DNA from: a virus
Direction: 5' to 3' (one strand)
Virus record (IMG/VR): IMGVR_UViG_3300050343_000137
Span: 1 to 56,718 of that record
Length of the DNA stretch: 56,718 nucleotides
This document shows, piece after piece, positions 1 to 8,378 of this stretch; position 1 is the stretch's first letter, and each line of letters begins with the position of its first letter. The notes below the pieces were generated by a model that saw only the letters and a list, made by a program, of their open reading frames with translations, was not told where the DNA came from and searched no databases. A program made the position numbers and the translations under genes.

Positions 1-2
1 AA

Positions 3-754
3 ACTACTTTCACAAACAACGCAGCTGAAGCCGCAGAGGCAGCAGCAGTTGGTGAAGCAGCATTAGCATTTACCGAAAAACTGCAACAATCTCAAAACTT
101 GGTGTTAACATCCCAGTTACAGATGAGTTGATGCAAGATGTTTCTGGTCTTAGAGGGATATTTGAACTCAGACTACAAACAATGATGAGATTAAGATTAG
201 ACAGCCAGTTAATAGCTGGTAATGGTACTTCACCAAACCTTGAAGGTATCTTAGATGCAGGAAAATCCAGTGTTGGATCAACTGCTTATGGATCCTACTC
301 AGGTGGTTTGGGAAGAATTGGTGCTATCTATGGAGCGATCACTGACATTAGAGTGAACGCTTTCACAGAGCCAGATGCAATAGTAATCCATCCAAATGAT
401 TGGGCGCAAATCGTCCTTCAATTAGATGATGACTTTGCTGGTGATGCTACAGCAGGATATGCAGCTAAATCACCTGTATTCACCCAAGCAGGTGGATATG
501 TGGTGGCGGTTGCTAACCAACTTTGGGGATTAAATGTTGTTCCATCAACAGCAATCCTGAAGGTACTATCCTTAGTTGGTAAATTCGGTGGCGGTGAAGC
601 AGCTCATGTCGTAATGAGACAAGGTATCGACATCGCAGTAAGTGATAGTCATGGTGATAACTTTACAAAGAATATCATGGTGATCAGAGCTACAATGAGA
701 GTTGGTTTCCCTGTTTACAGACAAGCAGCTTTCCATAAACTAACAAATATGTAA
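3..754 (+). CDS. Major capsid protein, HK97-fold type (5' end missing, one frameshift)
   Basis: Shell protein of the icosahedral head. The window enters inside the gene. After a frame break it reads VNIPVTDELMQDVSGLR, a stretch typical of HK97-type capsid proteins, and ends in a segment with DIAVSDSHGDNFTKN and MVIRATMRVG, like the family's C-terminal P/A-domain strands. Upstream, bases 3-80 read as an Ala-rich segment ending FTEK. The two halves join in the same protein if one A is restored in the A5 run at 76-80, so I treat this as a consensus error. The TTG at 128 is not a real start. A terminator follows the stop. Capsid identity is confident; the N-terminus is outside the window. Confidence 0.88.
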
Positions 755-775
755 TATCTGTTAGTTGGATATTTC

Positions 776-808
776 AAGAGAGCCGGGTAAAACCGGCTTT
801 CTTGTTTT
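776..808 (+). terminator. Rho-independent terminator after capsid gene
   Basis: AGCCGG (781-786) pairs with CCGGCT (793-798) around a GTAAAA loop. The stem extends outward with AAGAG/TTCTT, and a T-rich run follows to 809. It lies 20-50 bases after the capsid stop codon, as expected for limiting or ending the very abundant capsid transcript. Confidence 0.8.
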
Positions 809-830
809 TATAAGGTAAAATGATTTCATT

Positions 831-1082
831 ATGTCAGAATATATAAAACCAGAAAAAACAATTTGGAAGATGGCTGATGGTTCTATTTTTGAAGGACCAA
901 TGGCTGAACTACCTAAATCTGGGGCTTCAAAGATTGCAAAAGCAGGCGTGGAAGTTTCTAAAGAATGGTTAAAAGCTCAAGGATGGGCAGACCCTTCAGA
1001 GAAAAAAGCAGCACCTGTTAAAAAATCTGCTCCCAAGAAAAAAGTAGAAACCAAAGCTGTTAAACCATCAGAAGATAAATAA
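831..1082 (+). CDS. Small basic protein of the head-neck region
   Basis: An 83-residue protein of unknown function, directly after the capsid gene. The first 55 residues look folded (tryptophans at IWKMADG and KEWLKAQGW). The last third is a low-complexity Lys/Ala/Pro tail (AAPVKKSAPKKK) that could bind nucleic acid or be disordered. The next gene starts 11 bases downstream after AAAGGAG, so the two are co-translated. Head decoration or DNA-end stabilisation would fit the position, but no residue pattern shows this. Confidence 0.7.
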   Translation: MSEYIKPEKTIWKMADGSIFEGPMAELPKSGASKIAKAGVEVSKEWLKAQGWADPSEKKAAPVKKSAPKKKVETKAVKPSEDK

Positions 1083-1093
1083 AGGAGTCCTAA

Positions 1094-1738
1094 ATGGCTC
1101 TTTGTAGCGTTAGTGATGTAGAGCAATTTCTTCAAGTTGATTTAAACTCAACTGTTGAATCCTCAGTCACAAATACTTTCATACCTTATGTTGATGCTGC
1201 TATTAAGCGTTATTTAGGTCATGATGTAGAACAAGCTACATACACAGAAACTTTTGACGGTAATGAACAACAAGATTTATTTCTTCGTCATATTCCTATT
1301 GCTTCTATAACATCTGTTACTGAAGATGGAAACACATTAGTTACAGGCAATGAAAAAGATTATGTTCATTACGATAACGGTAGATTAAGAAGAATAGTAG
1401 TTAGATGGTCTGGTATAAAACCTAAAAATATTTCAGTCACTTATGTTGGTGGTTATCAATCTTCTAACATTCCAGAACAAATTAAATTTACTTCTGCTAA
1501 AGCTTCAGCAAGAATGGTTATGACAGCACTTCAAATTTCTGCAAAAGCAGATACTGGAGAAGTAGGCTCTCATTTAGCTGACAATACCTCTAGTTCAAGA
1601 TTTGATGTTCCTATAACTGAAAGAATAGGAGACTATGATGTTGCTTACGGAGATGTGGTAATACAAAGTCTTACTCCCGTTCTAACACAAGCTGATATGG
1701 CTGTATTAAACCCTTTTAAAAGCAGATTCTTTGTATAA
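1094..1738 (+). CDS. Head-tail connector (HK97 gp6-like / phage connector family)
   Basis: A 214-residue adaptor expected to attach under the portal ring. The N-terminus SVSDVEQFLQVD and the helix FIPYVDAAIKRYLGHD match the helical front half of gp6-like connectors. The strand LFLRHIPIASITSVTEDGN followed by a Tyr-rich strand (VTYVGGY) is the characteristic second half. Strong ribosome site AAAGGAG at 1081-1087. It stands in the usual place between capsid and head-closure proteins. Confidence 0.78.
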   Translation: MALCSVSDVEQFLQVDLNSTVESSVTNTFIPYVDAAIKRYLGHDVEQATYTETFDGNEQQDLFLRHIPIASITSVTEDGNTLVTGNEKDYVHYDNGRLRRIVVRWSGIKPKNISVTYVGGYQSSNIPEQIKFTSAKASARMVMTALQISAKADTGEVGSHLADNTSSSRFDVPITERIGDYDVAYGDVVIQSLTPVLTQADMAVLNPFKSRFFV

Positions 1739-1744
1739 TAGAGT

Positions 1745-2399
1745 ATGGTACATAGAAAAGCTCCATCTTTGGAAGAGGCAAGGGAGCTCTTTTTAACAGA
1801 CCCTAACAAAATGCTCCAAGAGTGGGCAGATGAATGGGGAGTTACACATGAAAGAGTTCGTCAATTAAGAATAGAATCTGGTGTACCTCAACGCGGTGCA
1901 TACAATCAAGAAACTGCTGAGGCAATACTAGAAATAATTAAAACTGGTCGTGGTGGCCTTACTACTCCTAGAACCTATGAAGAACAGTCTATTGGTTTAG
2001 AAAGATTTAAAACATGGATGGAAGAAGAAGAAGGATTAGCAGATAAAGTTAATGAAGCACAAAAATTAGCTGCTAAAAGTTTAAAAGACCCCATTGAAAA
2101 AGAATGTAAATATTGTCGTGAATGGAAACCTGTAGAAGAATATAAAAAAAAACCAAAGATATTTAGACGGTCTAACAAGATTTTGTATTGAATGTATAGA
2201 CATACTAAAACAAAAAAAAGAGCAGTTAGGTGATGAGAAAATGAAAATCTGTTTGTCTTGCAAACAAGATAAAAAATCTTCAGAGTTTGCTAAAAATCCT
2301 AATTCACCAGATGGATTTAAATTATTTTGTAAAGATTGTCACAAAACTTCTAAAAGAAAAAAAAGAAAAAAGAATAGGATAATTAACAAAAATGCCTAG
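1745..2399 (+). CDS. HTH plus tandem zinc-finger protein (frameshifted)
   Basis: Starts MVHRKAPSLEEARELF. The segment LQEWADEWGVTHERVRQLRIESG resembles a sigma-70 region-4-like helix-turn-helix. The open frame stops at 2191, but dropping one A from the A9 run at 2144-2152 joins it to a frame running to 2399. The joined protein (about 217 residues) then holds two copies of the same motif: CKYCREWKPVEEY with a closing CIEC, and CLSCKQDKKSSEF with a closing CKDC. This CxxC-(K)xxxxF-xn-DG-CxxC unit is a common phage zinc ribbon. A second possibility is a separate 52-residue gene from ATG 2241. Role unknown; DNA binding is likely. Confidence 0.62.
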
Positions 2400-2631
2400 A
2401 TACGATTACAAGTGTTTGAAGTGTGAGAAACTATACGAGATACAACACAAAATTACTGAAGAGCCAGAAATTATTTGTCCTGTGTGCTCTTTTACCTGTT
2501 TTAGACAAATATCAAAAAATGTATTATTTGAAACATCCGGAGATTTAGAATGGTCTGGAGACCCTAGCAAAATGGGTAATGATATTAAAAGAAAATATTC
2601 CAAGCTTAAAAAAAGGAAGTACAAGTGGTAA
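2392..2631 (+). CDS. FmdB-type zinc ribbon protein
   Basis: 79 residues. The N-terminus MPRYDYKCLKCEKLYE followed by IICPVC is the FmdB-family zinc ribbon (two CxxC knuckles about 24 residues apart), and the tail is very basic (KYSKLKKRKYKW). Such proteins are widespread in bacteria and phages and lack a firm function; metal-dependent nucleic-acid or protein contacts are assumed. It overlaps the previous gene's reconstructed end by 8 bases and the next gene by 7 bases, so it belongs to a tightly packed block inserted between the connector and the head-closure gene. Confidence 0.75.
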   Translation: MPRYDYKCLKCEKLYEIQHKITEEPEIICPVCSFTCFRQISKNVLFETSGDLEWSGDPSKMGNDIKRKYSKLKKRKYKW

Positions 2632-3269
2632 AAGATGAAGGTAATCAAGAAGTACTGAGTGGTAAAAATAGATATTTTTTGCACTATAAAAATTATTCAA
2701 TACTACAAGACCCTGTTAAAAAAAATAATTACTTAATAACACTGTATGTGCCAATCAGAGAGTTTGTATATAACAGACCAGGACTAAAACAAAGCTTACC
2801 TATTCATCCAAATTGTAATACTGTAGATATAAACGAAAAAAATAAAAGTAATGTTATTAAAAATATAAAACAAGAATTTGGACAAATAGGAACTTTTCAC
2901 TTAGATTCACAAGGAATAAAAATAATTTGTAAAGATGTTGAAATATCAGACACAGGACAAAGAGTAGCTTTTAATATTACAAATTTAGCAAATGAGGGAA
3001 TTGTTGATGGAGCTAATTTATACTTAGCTATAAATGAACTTACTACTGAAGAGATTTCTAAACACTCTTATATAAAAGTAGAAATACATGTACTAGAAAA
3101 TACAAATATAAGTGACAACATGACAGAATCTCTTGATAGCAAAATTTCTCTAGACAATAAAGTTAATTTAACCAAAAAAGAATTGTATTGGCTTGAAGAA
3201 ATTGTTGAACAAACTGATTACAAAGACAAAATAGATTCAATAGATGTATTATGTTATATAAATCTTTAA
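2625..3269 (+). CDS. AIPR-like protein, N-terminal part
   Basis: 214 residues. The segment from TFHLDSQGIKIICKDVEIS to NEGIVDGANLYLAINEL has the order of the AIPR core (family usually FxxxNxGI..., then a strand, then xIxDGxHxYxxI). It is followed by a strand YIKVEIHVLE and a helix beginning MTESLDSKISLD, where AIPR proteins carry RNTS-like residues. AIPR proteins were named from abortive infection phage resistance systems. The frame stops just where the next one opens (3251), and together the two read like one protein of about 390 residues. Either a base was lost near 3240-3265 or the halves are separate subunits. Family assignment by motif order only. Confidence 0.55.
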   Translation: MVKDEGNQEVLSGKNRYFLHYKNYSILQDPVKKNNYLITLYVPIREFVYNRPGLKQSLPIHPNCNTVDINEKNKSNVIKNIKQEFGQIGTFHLDSQGIKIICKDVEISDTGQRVAFNITNLANEGIVDGANLYLAINELTTEEISKHSYIKVEIHVLENTNISDNMTESLDSKISLDNKVNLTKKELYWLEEIVEQTDYKDKIDSIDVLCYINL

Positions 3270-3808
3270 GAAATAACTACTATGACGCAGATGTTAGCAA
3301 TCAACCAACAGACTCATATTGGAATAAGCAAAAGGTAAAAGAAGTATACAAAAAAAATCCTTCTAGCTTTGCTCAATTTGGACCTTTAGTTAAAGACATA
3401 CTTTACTTGCATGATTATATTAATTTTAAGACACAAGAATTGTGGCCAAATAAAAGAGGAAGTTTAAATAGTTTAGGTCTTACAACTAAGTATAAACAAA
3501 AAGCTTATAGCTTAGAGATATTAGATAAAAAATTAGATTATAAATTACATGAAGCAGTTTTATGTGTACTACTTAATGGTTTTCGTTCTTTTGTTATATT
3601 TAACCCAGATAGAAGTGCAAGATGGTCTAAAGACTTTGATGAAATTCTTAAAATTTATGATACTGTAATTTTAGAAATTATAACAATAATAAAAGACTAC
3701 AGTACTCAGTTAGGTCACAACCCACACTTATTAGGTAAGAATGCAATGTTATATAGCATTGTGTATAAAGAGTTTATGATGAGTGATTTACTAAACCAAT
3801 TTTTATAA
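3251..3808 (+). CDS. AIPR-like protein, C-terminal part
   Basis: 185 residues starting inside the end of the preceding frame. The segment FGPLVKDILYLHDYINFKT matches the 'V-D-I-L-L-x-L-F-N' helix that follows the core in AIPR proteins. The rest is all-helical (LHEAVLCVLLNGFRSFV, LEIITIIKDYSTQLGHN) as in the family's C-terminal half. ATG 3251 has no good ribosome site, which favours a frameshift joining it to 2625-3269 over an independent gene. It is very AT-rich compared with the capsid genes, suggesting a separate evolutionary source. A possible defence or superinfection-exclusion factor; unproven. Confidence 0.5.
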   Translation: MLYKSLRNNYYDADVSNQPTDSYWNKQKVKEVYKKNPSSFAQFGPLVKDILYLHDYINFKTQELWPNKRGSLNSLGLTTKYKQKAYSLEILDKKLDYKLHEAVLCVLLNGFRSFVIFNPDRSARWSKDFDEILKIYDTVILEIITIIKDYSTQLGHNPHLLGKNAMLYSIVYKEFMMSDLLNQFL

Positions 3809-3830
3809 ATTTCTGATGTAAAGTTAAGGT

Positions 3831-4166
3831 ATGCCGATACCACATAGATTTTTACCAGAAACAGCAACTATACAAACCGTTTCGGACACCACTGTTGACG
3901 AACGAGGTTTACCTAGTGCTAGCTGGGCAAATACATATACAAATGTTAAATGTAAATTTGAATCTTTAGGTGCAGAAGAAGATAGAGAAGGTAGAAATAC
4001 TACAGTTGAATCTTTTAATGTATTTATAGAAAAAGGTATATCAGTTACTCCAGGAGATAGACTTAAAAGAGGTAGTAACTATCATGAAATTACATTTGTT
4101 CAACCTTTGTTAGATAGGTATGGAGTAGAGTGTTATAAGATGCTTCAAACATTCGTAGCTAAATAA
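3831..4166 (+). CDS. Head-tail joining / head closure protein (SPP1 gp16-like)
   Basis: 111 residues. The layout 'PHRFLPETATIQT...DERGLPSASWANTYTNVKCKFES' followed by SVTPGDRLKRGSNYHEI and VQPLLDRYGVECY matches the phage head-tail joining family: a beta-barrel opening with a name-tag strand, then a GD-turn and a terminal strand. It seals the head after packaging and forms the tail docking surface. It overlaps the next gene's start by one base (TAATG). Confidence 0.8.
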   Translation: MPIPHRFLPETATIQTVSDTTVDERGLPSASWANTYTNVKCKFESLGAEEDREGRNTTVESFNVFIEKGISVTPGDRLKRGSNYHEITFVQPLLDRYGVECYKMLQTFVAK

Positions 4167-6073
4167 TGGGTCAAGTTTATAATTCTAAAAAACGCGAAGA
4201 AAGACTAAAATCCGGTTCAAATGCTCCAGATGTATTTAGAACTGCTTTATATAAATACGGTAAAGCTGCCGGTACCGCACGAGTTGTACCCGGATTAGCC
4301 GGAACAAGATTAGCCCAAGGTTTAGCAAATCAAAGAAATTTAGCATATCCCGTAGCTCGTTGGTTAGGTAACTTAGATGCCTTTTTTAATAAAAATAAAG
4401 ACCCTAATAGAAGTTTAGTAAAGCAACAATTTGGTAGAACTCTTCGTATTGCTTCTGGTTCTCTTTCTGGTAGAGCAATAGATGCTGTTGCAAGACCTTT
4501 TGGAAGTTTTGGATTAGGTTCATCTCTTGGACCATTAGCTTCTCGTGCTATGCGTATTCAATTAGGTAAACAGTTAAGTAAAAGAAACCCTATAGACAAT
4601 GCAATTTCCAAGTTAACTAATAAAACTACTGCTACTGGTAAAGTTGACGGTGCTAAAACAAACTGGGCTATTAGAAAAAATGTTGATGTACAAAAAGAAG
4701 CTCAAAAAATTTTATTAACAGCTTACAGAAATATATTAGCTATGGCTCCAGATGTATCTTCGGGACAGTATTTAATAGGTAAAAGAGGATTTGAAAATAA
4801 ACTTGATACTAAATTAATGAATGATGTAGAAGCTTGGAATAAAATGAGTATAGCTTATAGAAATGATAAAGGGAAAAAAGAATTTAGAGACATATTTGGT
4901 TTTAAGCAACCAGGACTAGCAAGACAGTTTTTATTAAACAGTGTTAATTTACAAAATGTAAGAGCAACTAAAGGTACTAGAGTTGACCATTTTTTCTATG
5001 GAGAAGTTGCAATAGGTGGAGACATGAGAGGATTTCCTTGGATATGGGCAGTTGAATATGGTGGAGATATACCAGTTATGTACCCATCTAAAATGAAAGG
5101 AAAGCATGCCTTAAATAGAGACAAAGATGGAAATCCTATTTATGCACAAAAGTTAAGAGATGTAACAGATGTAGATAAACGAAATAAAATTATGAAAGAA
5201 ACTGGTCAACCTTTAGATAGTTACATTCCACATAATCATTTTATTCAACCAACCTTTTTTGTTCATAGAGCTGCGGAAAAAGCTGCAATGACTGCTAGTA
5301 AAAAAGTTATGGTTCAGCAAGCAATTCTAACAAGCCCAGCGTCAAGATATTATGGGGATTGGTTAAAGGGAGCTAAAAGAAAAACAGCAAAATCTAAAAA
5401 GACAGGTTATGCAGATAAATTTACTAATAAAACTTCTAATCAACAGTTTAGACGAGCTTTACAATTTGATAGAGGACAAGGTGCAAGACAGTTAAGCTTT
5501 ATGGACCAAAAAATACCTGGTCCACGAGTTGAAATGTCTCATGGAGGATTTTATTCTAAAGAACTATCAGATGCAATAGGTGTAAAACAAATACCAGAAG
5601 AATTTGCATTTTCTTTTGGCTTTCGTACAAGACAAGGAGACTCTGCCGCTGTTCTTAAAAAAGCAGCAGATGTTTATGTTAGAAATGGTGGTCTTACCTC
5701 ATCTTTTAATAAAGGAGTAGTAGATAAGATAGAAAAAGCAATAAGAAATGTTCCGGGTAGAAGTAGAGTTAGTGATGAAAGAAATCGTGATGATGCTGAA
5801 CGATATGCTAGATTATTTAAACAATATAATACTTCACAAGGTAATGTTAAGTCATCACATAGACGAGCTGAATACTTAGATAAAGTGTATGACTTCAGTG
5901 TTAAGTTATCTCCAGAAGGAAGAAGTGCAAAGGTTAATCTGCGAAGAAAAAGAGGTACTGTTAAGGCAGATAAACAAAGACGCATAGAGCAGACTAAACA
6001 ACAAAAACTAGCTAAAAATATATTTTCAGATTTAGACATTCAGACACTACTTAAAGAAATAGGTGACTTCTAA
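4166..6073 (+). CDS. Large basic neck protein with HK97 gp10-like core
   Basis: 635 residues in the place normally held by the roughly 140-residue HK97 gp10-like neck protein. The centre carries a gp10-like stretch: FPWIWAVEYGGDIPV (family: YAxxVExGT) and later HNHFIQPTFFVHRAAEKAA (family: PHPFLRPA...A). Around it are a Gly/Ala/Arg-rich N-terminus (residues 30-150, possibly membrane- or DNA-contacting) and a strongly basic C-terminus (residues 530-620). So the usual neck fold seems embedded in a much longer chain. A gene fusion or an added scaffolding role are the alternatives. TAATG overlap with the upstream gene. Confidence 0.55.
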   Translation: MGQVYNSKKREERLKSGSNAPDVFRTALYKYGKAAGTARVVPGLAGTRLAQGLANQRNLAYPVARWLGNLDAFFNKNKDPNRSLVKQQFGRTLRIASGSLSGRAIDAVARPFGSFGLGSSLGPLASRAMRIQLGKQLSKRNPIDNAISKLTNKTTATGKVDGAKTNWAIRKNVDVQKEAQKILLTAYRNILAMAPDVSSGQYLIGKRGFENKLDTKLMNDVEAWNKMSIAYRNDKGKKEFRDIFGFKQPGLARQFLLNSVNLQNVRATKGTRVDHFFYGEVAIGGDMRGFPWIWAVEYGGDIPVMYPSKMKGKHALNRDKDGNPIYAQKLRDVTDVDKRNKIMKETGQPLDSYIPHNHFIQPTFFVHRAAEKAAMTASKKVMVQQAILTSPASRYYGDWLKGAKRKTAKSKKTGYADKFTNKTSNQQFRRALQFDRGQGARQLSFMDQKIPGPRVEMSHGGFYSKELSDAIGVKQIPEEFAFSFGFRTRQGDSAAVLKKAADVYVRNGGLTSSFNKGVVDKIEKAIRNVPGRSRVSDERNRDDAERYARLFKQYNTSQGNVKSSHRRAEYLDKVYDFSVKLSPEGRSAKVNLRRKRGTVKADKQRRIEQTKQQKLAKNIFSDLDIQTLLKEIGDF

Positions 6074-6097
6074 ATTCAATGATATAATACTCTCACA

Positions 6098-6612
6098 ATG
6101 GGTATAAAAGCAGTTGGCGTGCAGCCACACCAAGCAATGTTAAATTTCCGCCAGACGCGGAGATAATTATCTTCGTAGAGAGTGGGCTGTGAACACACCA
6201 GTTATTACAAATGTTTGTGGAACACAAGAATTGCTACGAGACTACCTAGAAACGCTGATTTACCCTTCCTGACATTTCTTCGCTGCCGGGGGAAGTTTAA
6301 TGTTAAGTAACACAAGGTGACGCAGCTATAGCTGAAACATTGTTTTTCAATGTAAATTGCTTTTGCCGGTAGATGGGGTTCTGGTAGTCCGGTTCTCAAC
6401 CAGATTATGCAAACGCTTATGCTTTAGCAAATGCTGTAGCTGAATCTGCTTTTAAAATGAAAAGTACAAGAGTTGTTACTCCTACAACTAACACAGCAGC
6501 AGTTATTTACAGCATGGAGGTACAAGGATTACCTTCTCGCATAGAGGAGACTGACACCGGATTAGGACATTATCAGCTATCATTAATAATGTATTACCGA
6601 GGACTAGATTGA
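6098..6612 (+). CDS. Tail terminator / tail completion protein (broken by several indels)
   Basis: No single frame spans this region, but fragments in successive frames assemble into one protein: SNVKFPPDAEIIIF, REWAVNTPVITNVCGTQ, a LPFLTFF-like patch, GDAAIAETLF, then the clean C-terminus from NPDYANAYALANAVAES to YQLSLIMYYRGLD, stop at 6610-6612. About 165 residues, right size and place for the protein that caps the tail tube. Frame breaks cluster at 6120-6420, while genes on both sides are intact, so I suspect consensus errors. A TATAAT at 6083-6088 precedes the ATG at 6098. Confidence 0.55.
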
Positions 6613-6613
6613 T

Positions 6614-6886
6614 ATGAAGAAGATAAAAGTAAAAATTAATCCTTTGTTGCTAGAGAAGACAACTGTTCGAGATACTGTAACAGGAATAGTCTTTAGTCAC
6701 AAGGGATGGGCAGAGATAGACATGGCCGTCTGGGAGCGCCTTAAAGATGCTACTTATAAACAGGGAACACAAAAAATCTCTGTTTTAATAGCTGATGAGG
6801 AAAAACTAGACGACTCTACAGCAGAGGACGACAAGGAATCTGTTGAAGAGGTAGTGGAAGACTTCTTTATTGCTGAAGAAGAATAA
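6614..6886 (+). CDS. Small acidic tail-module protein
   Basis: 90 residues, unknown. Residues 1-60 look globular (VRDTVTGIVFSHKGWAEIDMAVWERLKDA). The last 30 are almost all acidic (AEDDKESVEEVVEDFFIAEEE). Lies between tail terminator and major tail protein, where many siphoviruses have a small accessory tail protein. Starts one base after the terminator gene's stop. Confidence 0.65.
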   Translation: MKKIKVKINPLLLEKTTVRDTVTGIVFSHKGWAEIDMAVWERLKDATYKQGTQKISVLIADEEKLDDSTAEDDKESVEEVVEDFFIAEEE

Positions 6887-6902
6887 CCGGCAAAGCTGAA
6901 AT

Positions 6903-6961
6903 CGACTTGAAAAAGTCGGCTGAGCTCAGCTGATAAGTATAAGTATAAGATATGTTAGGAG
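6903..6961 (+). promoter_or_regulatory. Hairpin leader before the major tail protein
   Basis: CGACTT-GAAA-AAGTCG (6903-6918, GNRA loop) is followed at once by the 12-bp palindrome GCTGAGCTCAGC (6919-6930), then an AT spacer and TAGGAG (6956-6961) seven bases before ATG 6969. No T-run follows, so this is not an ordinary terminator. A 5' stabiliser or RNase processing site for the highly expressed tail-tube mRNA is a reasonable guess. Confidence 0.45.
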
Positions 6962-6968
6962 ATAACAA

Positions 6969-7649
6969 ATGAGCTTCAATACAAGCGGTACTATATCCGA
7001 AGTATTAATAGGTACAGGTGTTCTCTATTACGCAGATAGGACTACAAGTTCTTTAGTATTCCCAGCCGATAACAGCGGCGCATGGGAAAACCCTACAACA
7101 CTATCAGTTCCATTTTCAGAAGTTGGTTATTCTGAAGATGGCTGGACTTTAGAAGTTGATAAAACTTTTGAAGATGTTATGGTTGCCGAAGAAGTAGACC
7201 CTATTAAGACTCTTAAGTCAGCACAAGAAGTAAGACTAACTGGTGAACTATCACAAGCTGGTATTGACAAACTTCAAATCGCAATGGGTGGCGGTGTTAA
7301 AGCAGAAGATACAATTACTGCTACAACAACACAAACCACTGGTAGCGATTTTGATACAGGATATGATTCATATATCCCACCTTTGTCAGATACTTTCACA
7401 GAATATGCGATGGTATTACACACAGATGGTCCAGCTGGTGCAGACAGACAGTTCCACATTCCTAGAGCAGTGAATGTTGGTTCTTTCGCAATGAGTCACC
7501 AAAAGGCTCCAGCAAAAGTTAGTTTGGCAACAGAATTTAAACTTCTTGTTCCAGATTCAACTTTAAATGTTGGTTCTACAAGTGGTGCATACTACTTGTT
7601 CAGAGTCATAGATAACACTAACGATACTGACGAGTTAGATATTAACTAA
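6969..7649 (+). CDS. Major tail (tube) protein
   Basis: 226 residues, builds the tail tube. Family-like features: an early beta-rich region (SEVLIGTGVLYYAD), a central acidic segment (FEDVMVAEEVDPIKTL...VRLTGELSQAG) as in lambda gpV-like tube proteins, and a C-terminal beta half ending in YYLFRVIDNTND. Position directly before the frameshifting chaperone pair and the tape measure supports it. Strong ribosome site (TAGGAG). Confidence 0.82.
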   Translation: MSFNTSGTISEVLIGTGVLYYADRTTSSLVFPADNSGAWENPTTLSVPFSEVGYSEDGWTLEVDKTFEDVMVAEEVDPIKTLKSAQEVRLTGELSQAGIDKLQIAMGGGVKAEDTITATTTQTTGSDFDTGYDSYIPPLSDTFTEYAMVLHTDGPAGADRQFHIPRAVNVGSFAMSHQKAPAKVSLATEFKLLVPDSTLNVGSTSGAYYLFRVIDNTNDTDELDIN

Positions 7650-7671
7650 AAAATTAGATAGGAGAATATAA

Positions 7672-8025
7672 GTGGAAAAGTTTAAAGACTTTGATGAGGC
7701 TTTAGAAGCCGATAATTTATTAAAATTGCAGATGAAGGTAGCAGGAAAAACATACGATTTACCAGCTACCTTACCTGCAAAAGCAGTCCTTTCGCAAATG
7801 AAGATGGCCGAAGACGGAAACAACCAAGACCTATCAGCAATTGCGGACTGGGTGGAATCAATAGTGGGTAAAGATAATTTCAACTCAATGCTAGATGATG
7901 GTGTGGGCTGGGAGAAGCTTAATGACATACTTGTATGGTTATTAGAAGCTTACGGACTAGCATCACCAGAAGAAGTTGAGGAAGCACAAGAAGCCGCTGC
8001 CGAAGAGGGTGATAGCCCAAAATAA
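7672..8025 (+). CDS. Tail assembly chaperone, short form (gpG-like)
   Basis: GTG start at 7672 with AGGAG at 7661-7665. 117 residues: FKDFDEALEADNLLKLQMKVAGKTYDLPATL, a helical middle, and an Ala/Glu-rich C-terminus ending GDSPK. By analogy with lambda gpG it coats the tape measure during tail assembly. The stop codon comes directly after the slippery heptamer C CCA AAA, allowing extension into the T domain. Confidence 0.8.
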   Translation: MEKFKDFDEALEADNLLKLQMKVAGKTYDLPATLPAKAVLSQMKMAEDGNNQDLSAIADWVESIVGKDNFNSMLDDGVGWEKLNDILVWLLEAYGLASPEEVEEAQEAAAEEGDSPK

Positions 8026-8369
8026 CTTGGTCTCCAGGTGACATTTTAAGTTACTGGGGACAAGTAGAAGCAGACTTTCTTAGGTATTACGGCATTGATA
8101 AACCTCAAGATGTTGAATATCGTAAATTTCTTAGACTATTAAGAAACTTACCCGCAGATGGTTCAGTTTTTTACGGCCGACTTCGTGAAGACCAAATTAC
8201 TATTGACGAAGAAACTGGAAAAGTATTCCGTAAAGAAGAGTATAACAAAGAAAGTAAACAAGCTAGAAGAATGCTTCAAAGACAACACAATCGACATAAC
8301 AAACCTCGAGAGAGAGTTTCTATAGACCAGTTTCTTGGTGGTAAATCTGGAATTACAGGCAAAGGTTAA
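7672..8369 (+). CDS. Tail assembly chaperone, frameshifted long form (gpGT-like)
   Basis: Made when ribosomes slip -1 at CCCAAAA (8016-8022). Reading continues as ...SP-K-I-T-WSPGDILSYWGQ, then LRYYGIDKPQDVEYRKFLRLLRNLP and a basic tail (RRMLQRQHNRHNKPRERVS), ending at 8369. The T domain has no start codon of its own. Arrangement (short form, slip, T domain, then tape measure 10 bases later) is the classic siphovirus G/GT organisation. The T part normally recruits tube subunits to the tape measure-chaperone complex. Confidence 0.82.
8016..8022 (+). promoter_or_regulatory. Programmed -1 ribosomal frameshift site CCCAAAA
   Basis: In the zero frame the codons read AGC CCA AAA TAA. C_CCA_AAA fits X_XXY_YYZ and lies immediately before the stop. 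After slipping to CCC AAA the downstream frame is open for 115 codons with good phage T-domain content. Unlike other frame breaks in this window, this one is in the canonical gene and at the canonical place. Confidence 0.8.
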
Positions 8370-8378
8370 TAGATAGCA

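Noticed and set aside
2144-2152. Programmed frameshift in the zinc-finger gene
   Set aside because: A9 run could slip, but similar single-base breaks occur in capsid and tape measure genes, so an error is more likely.
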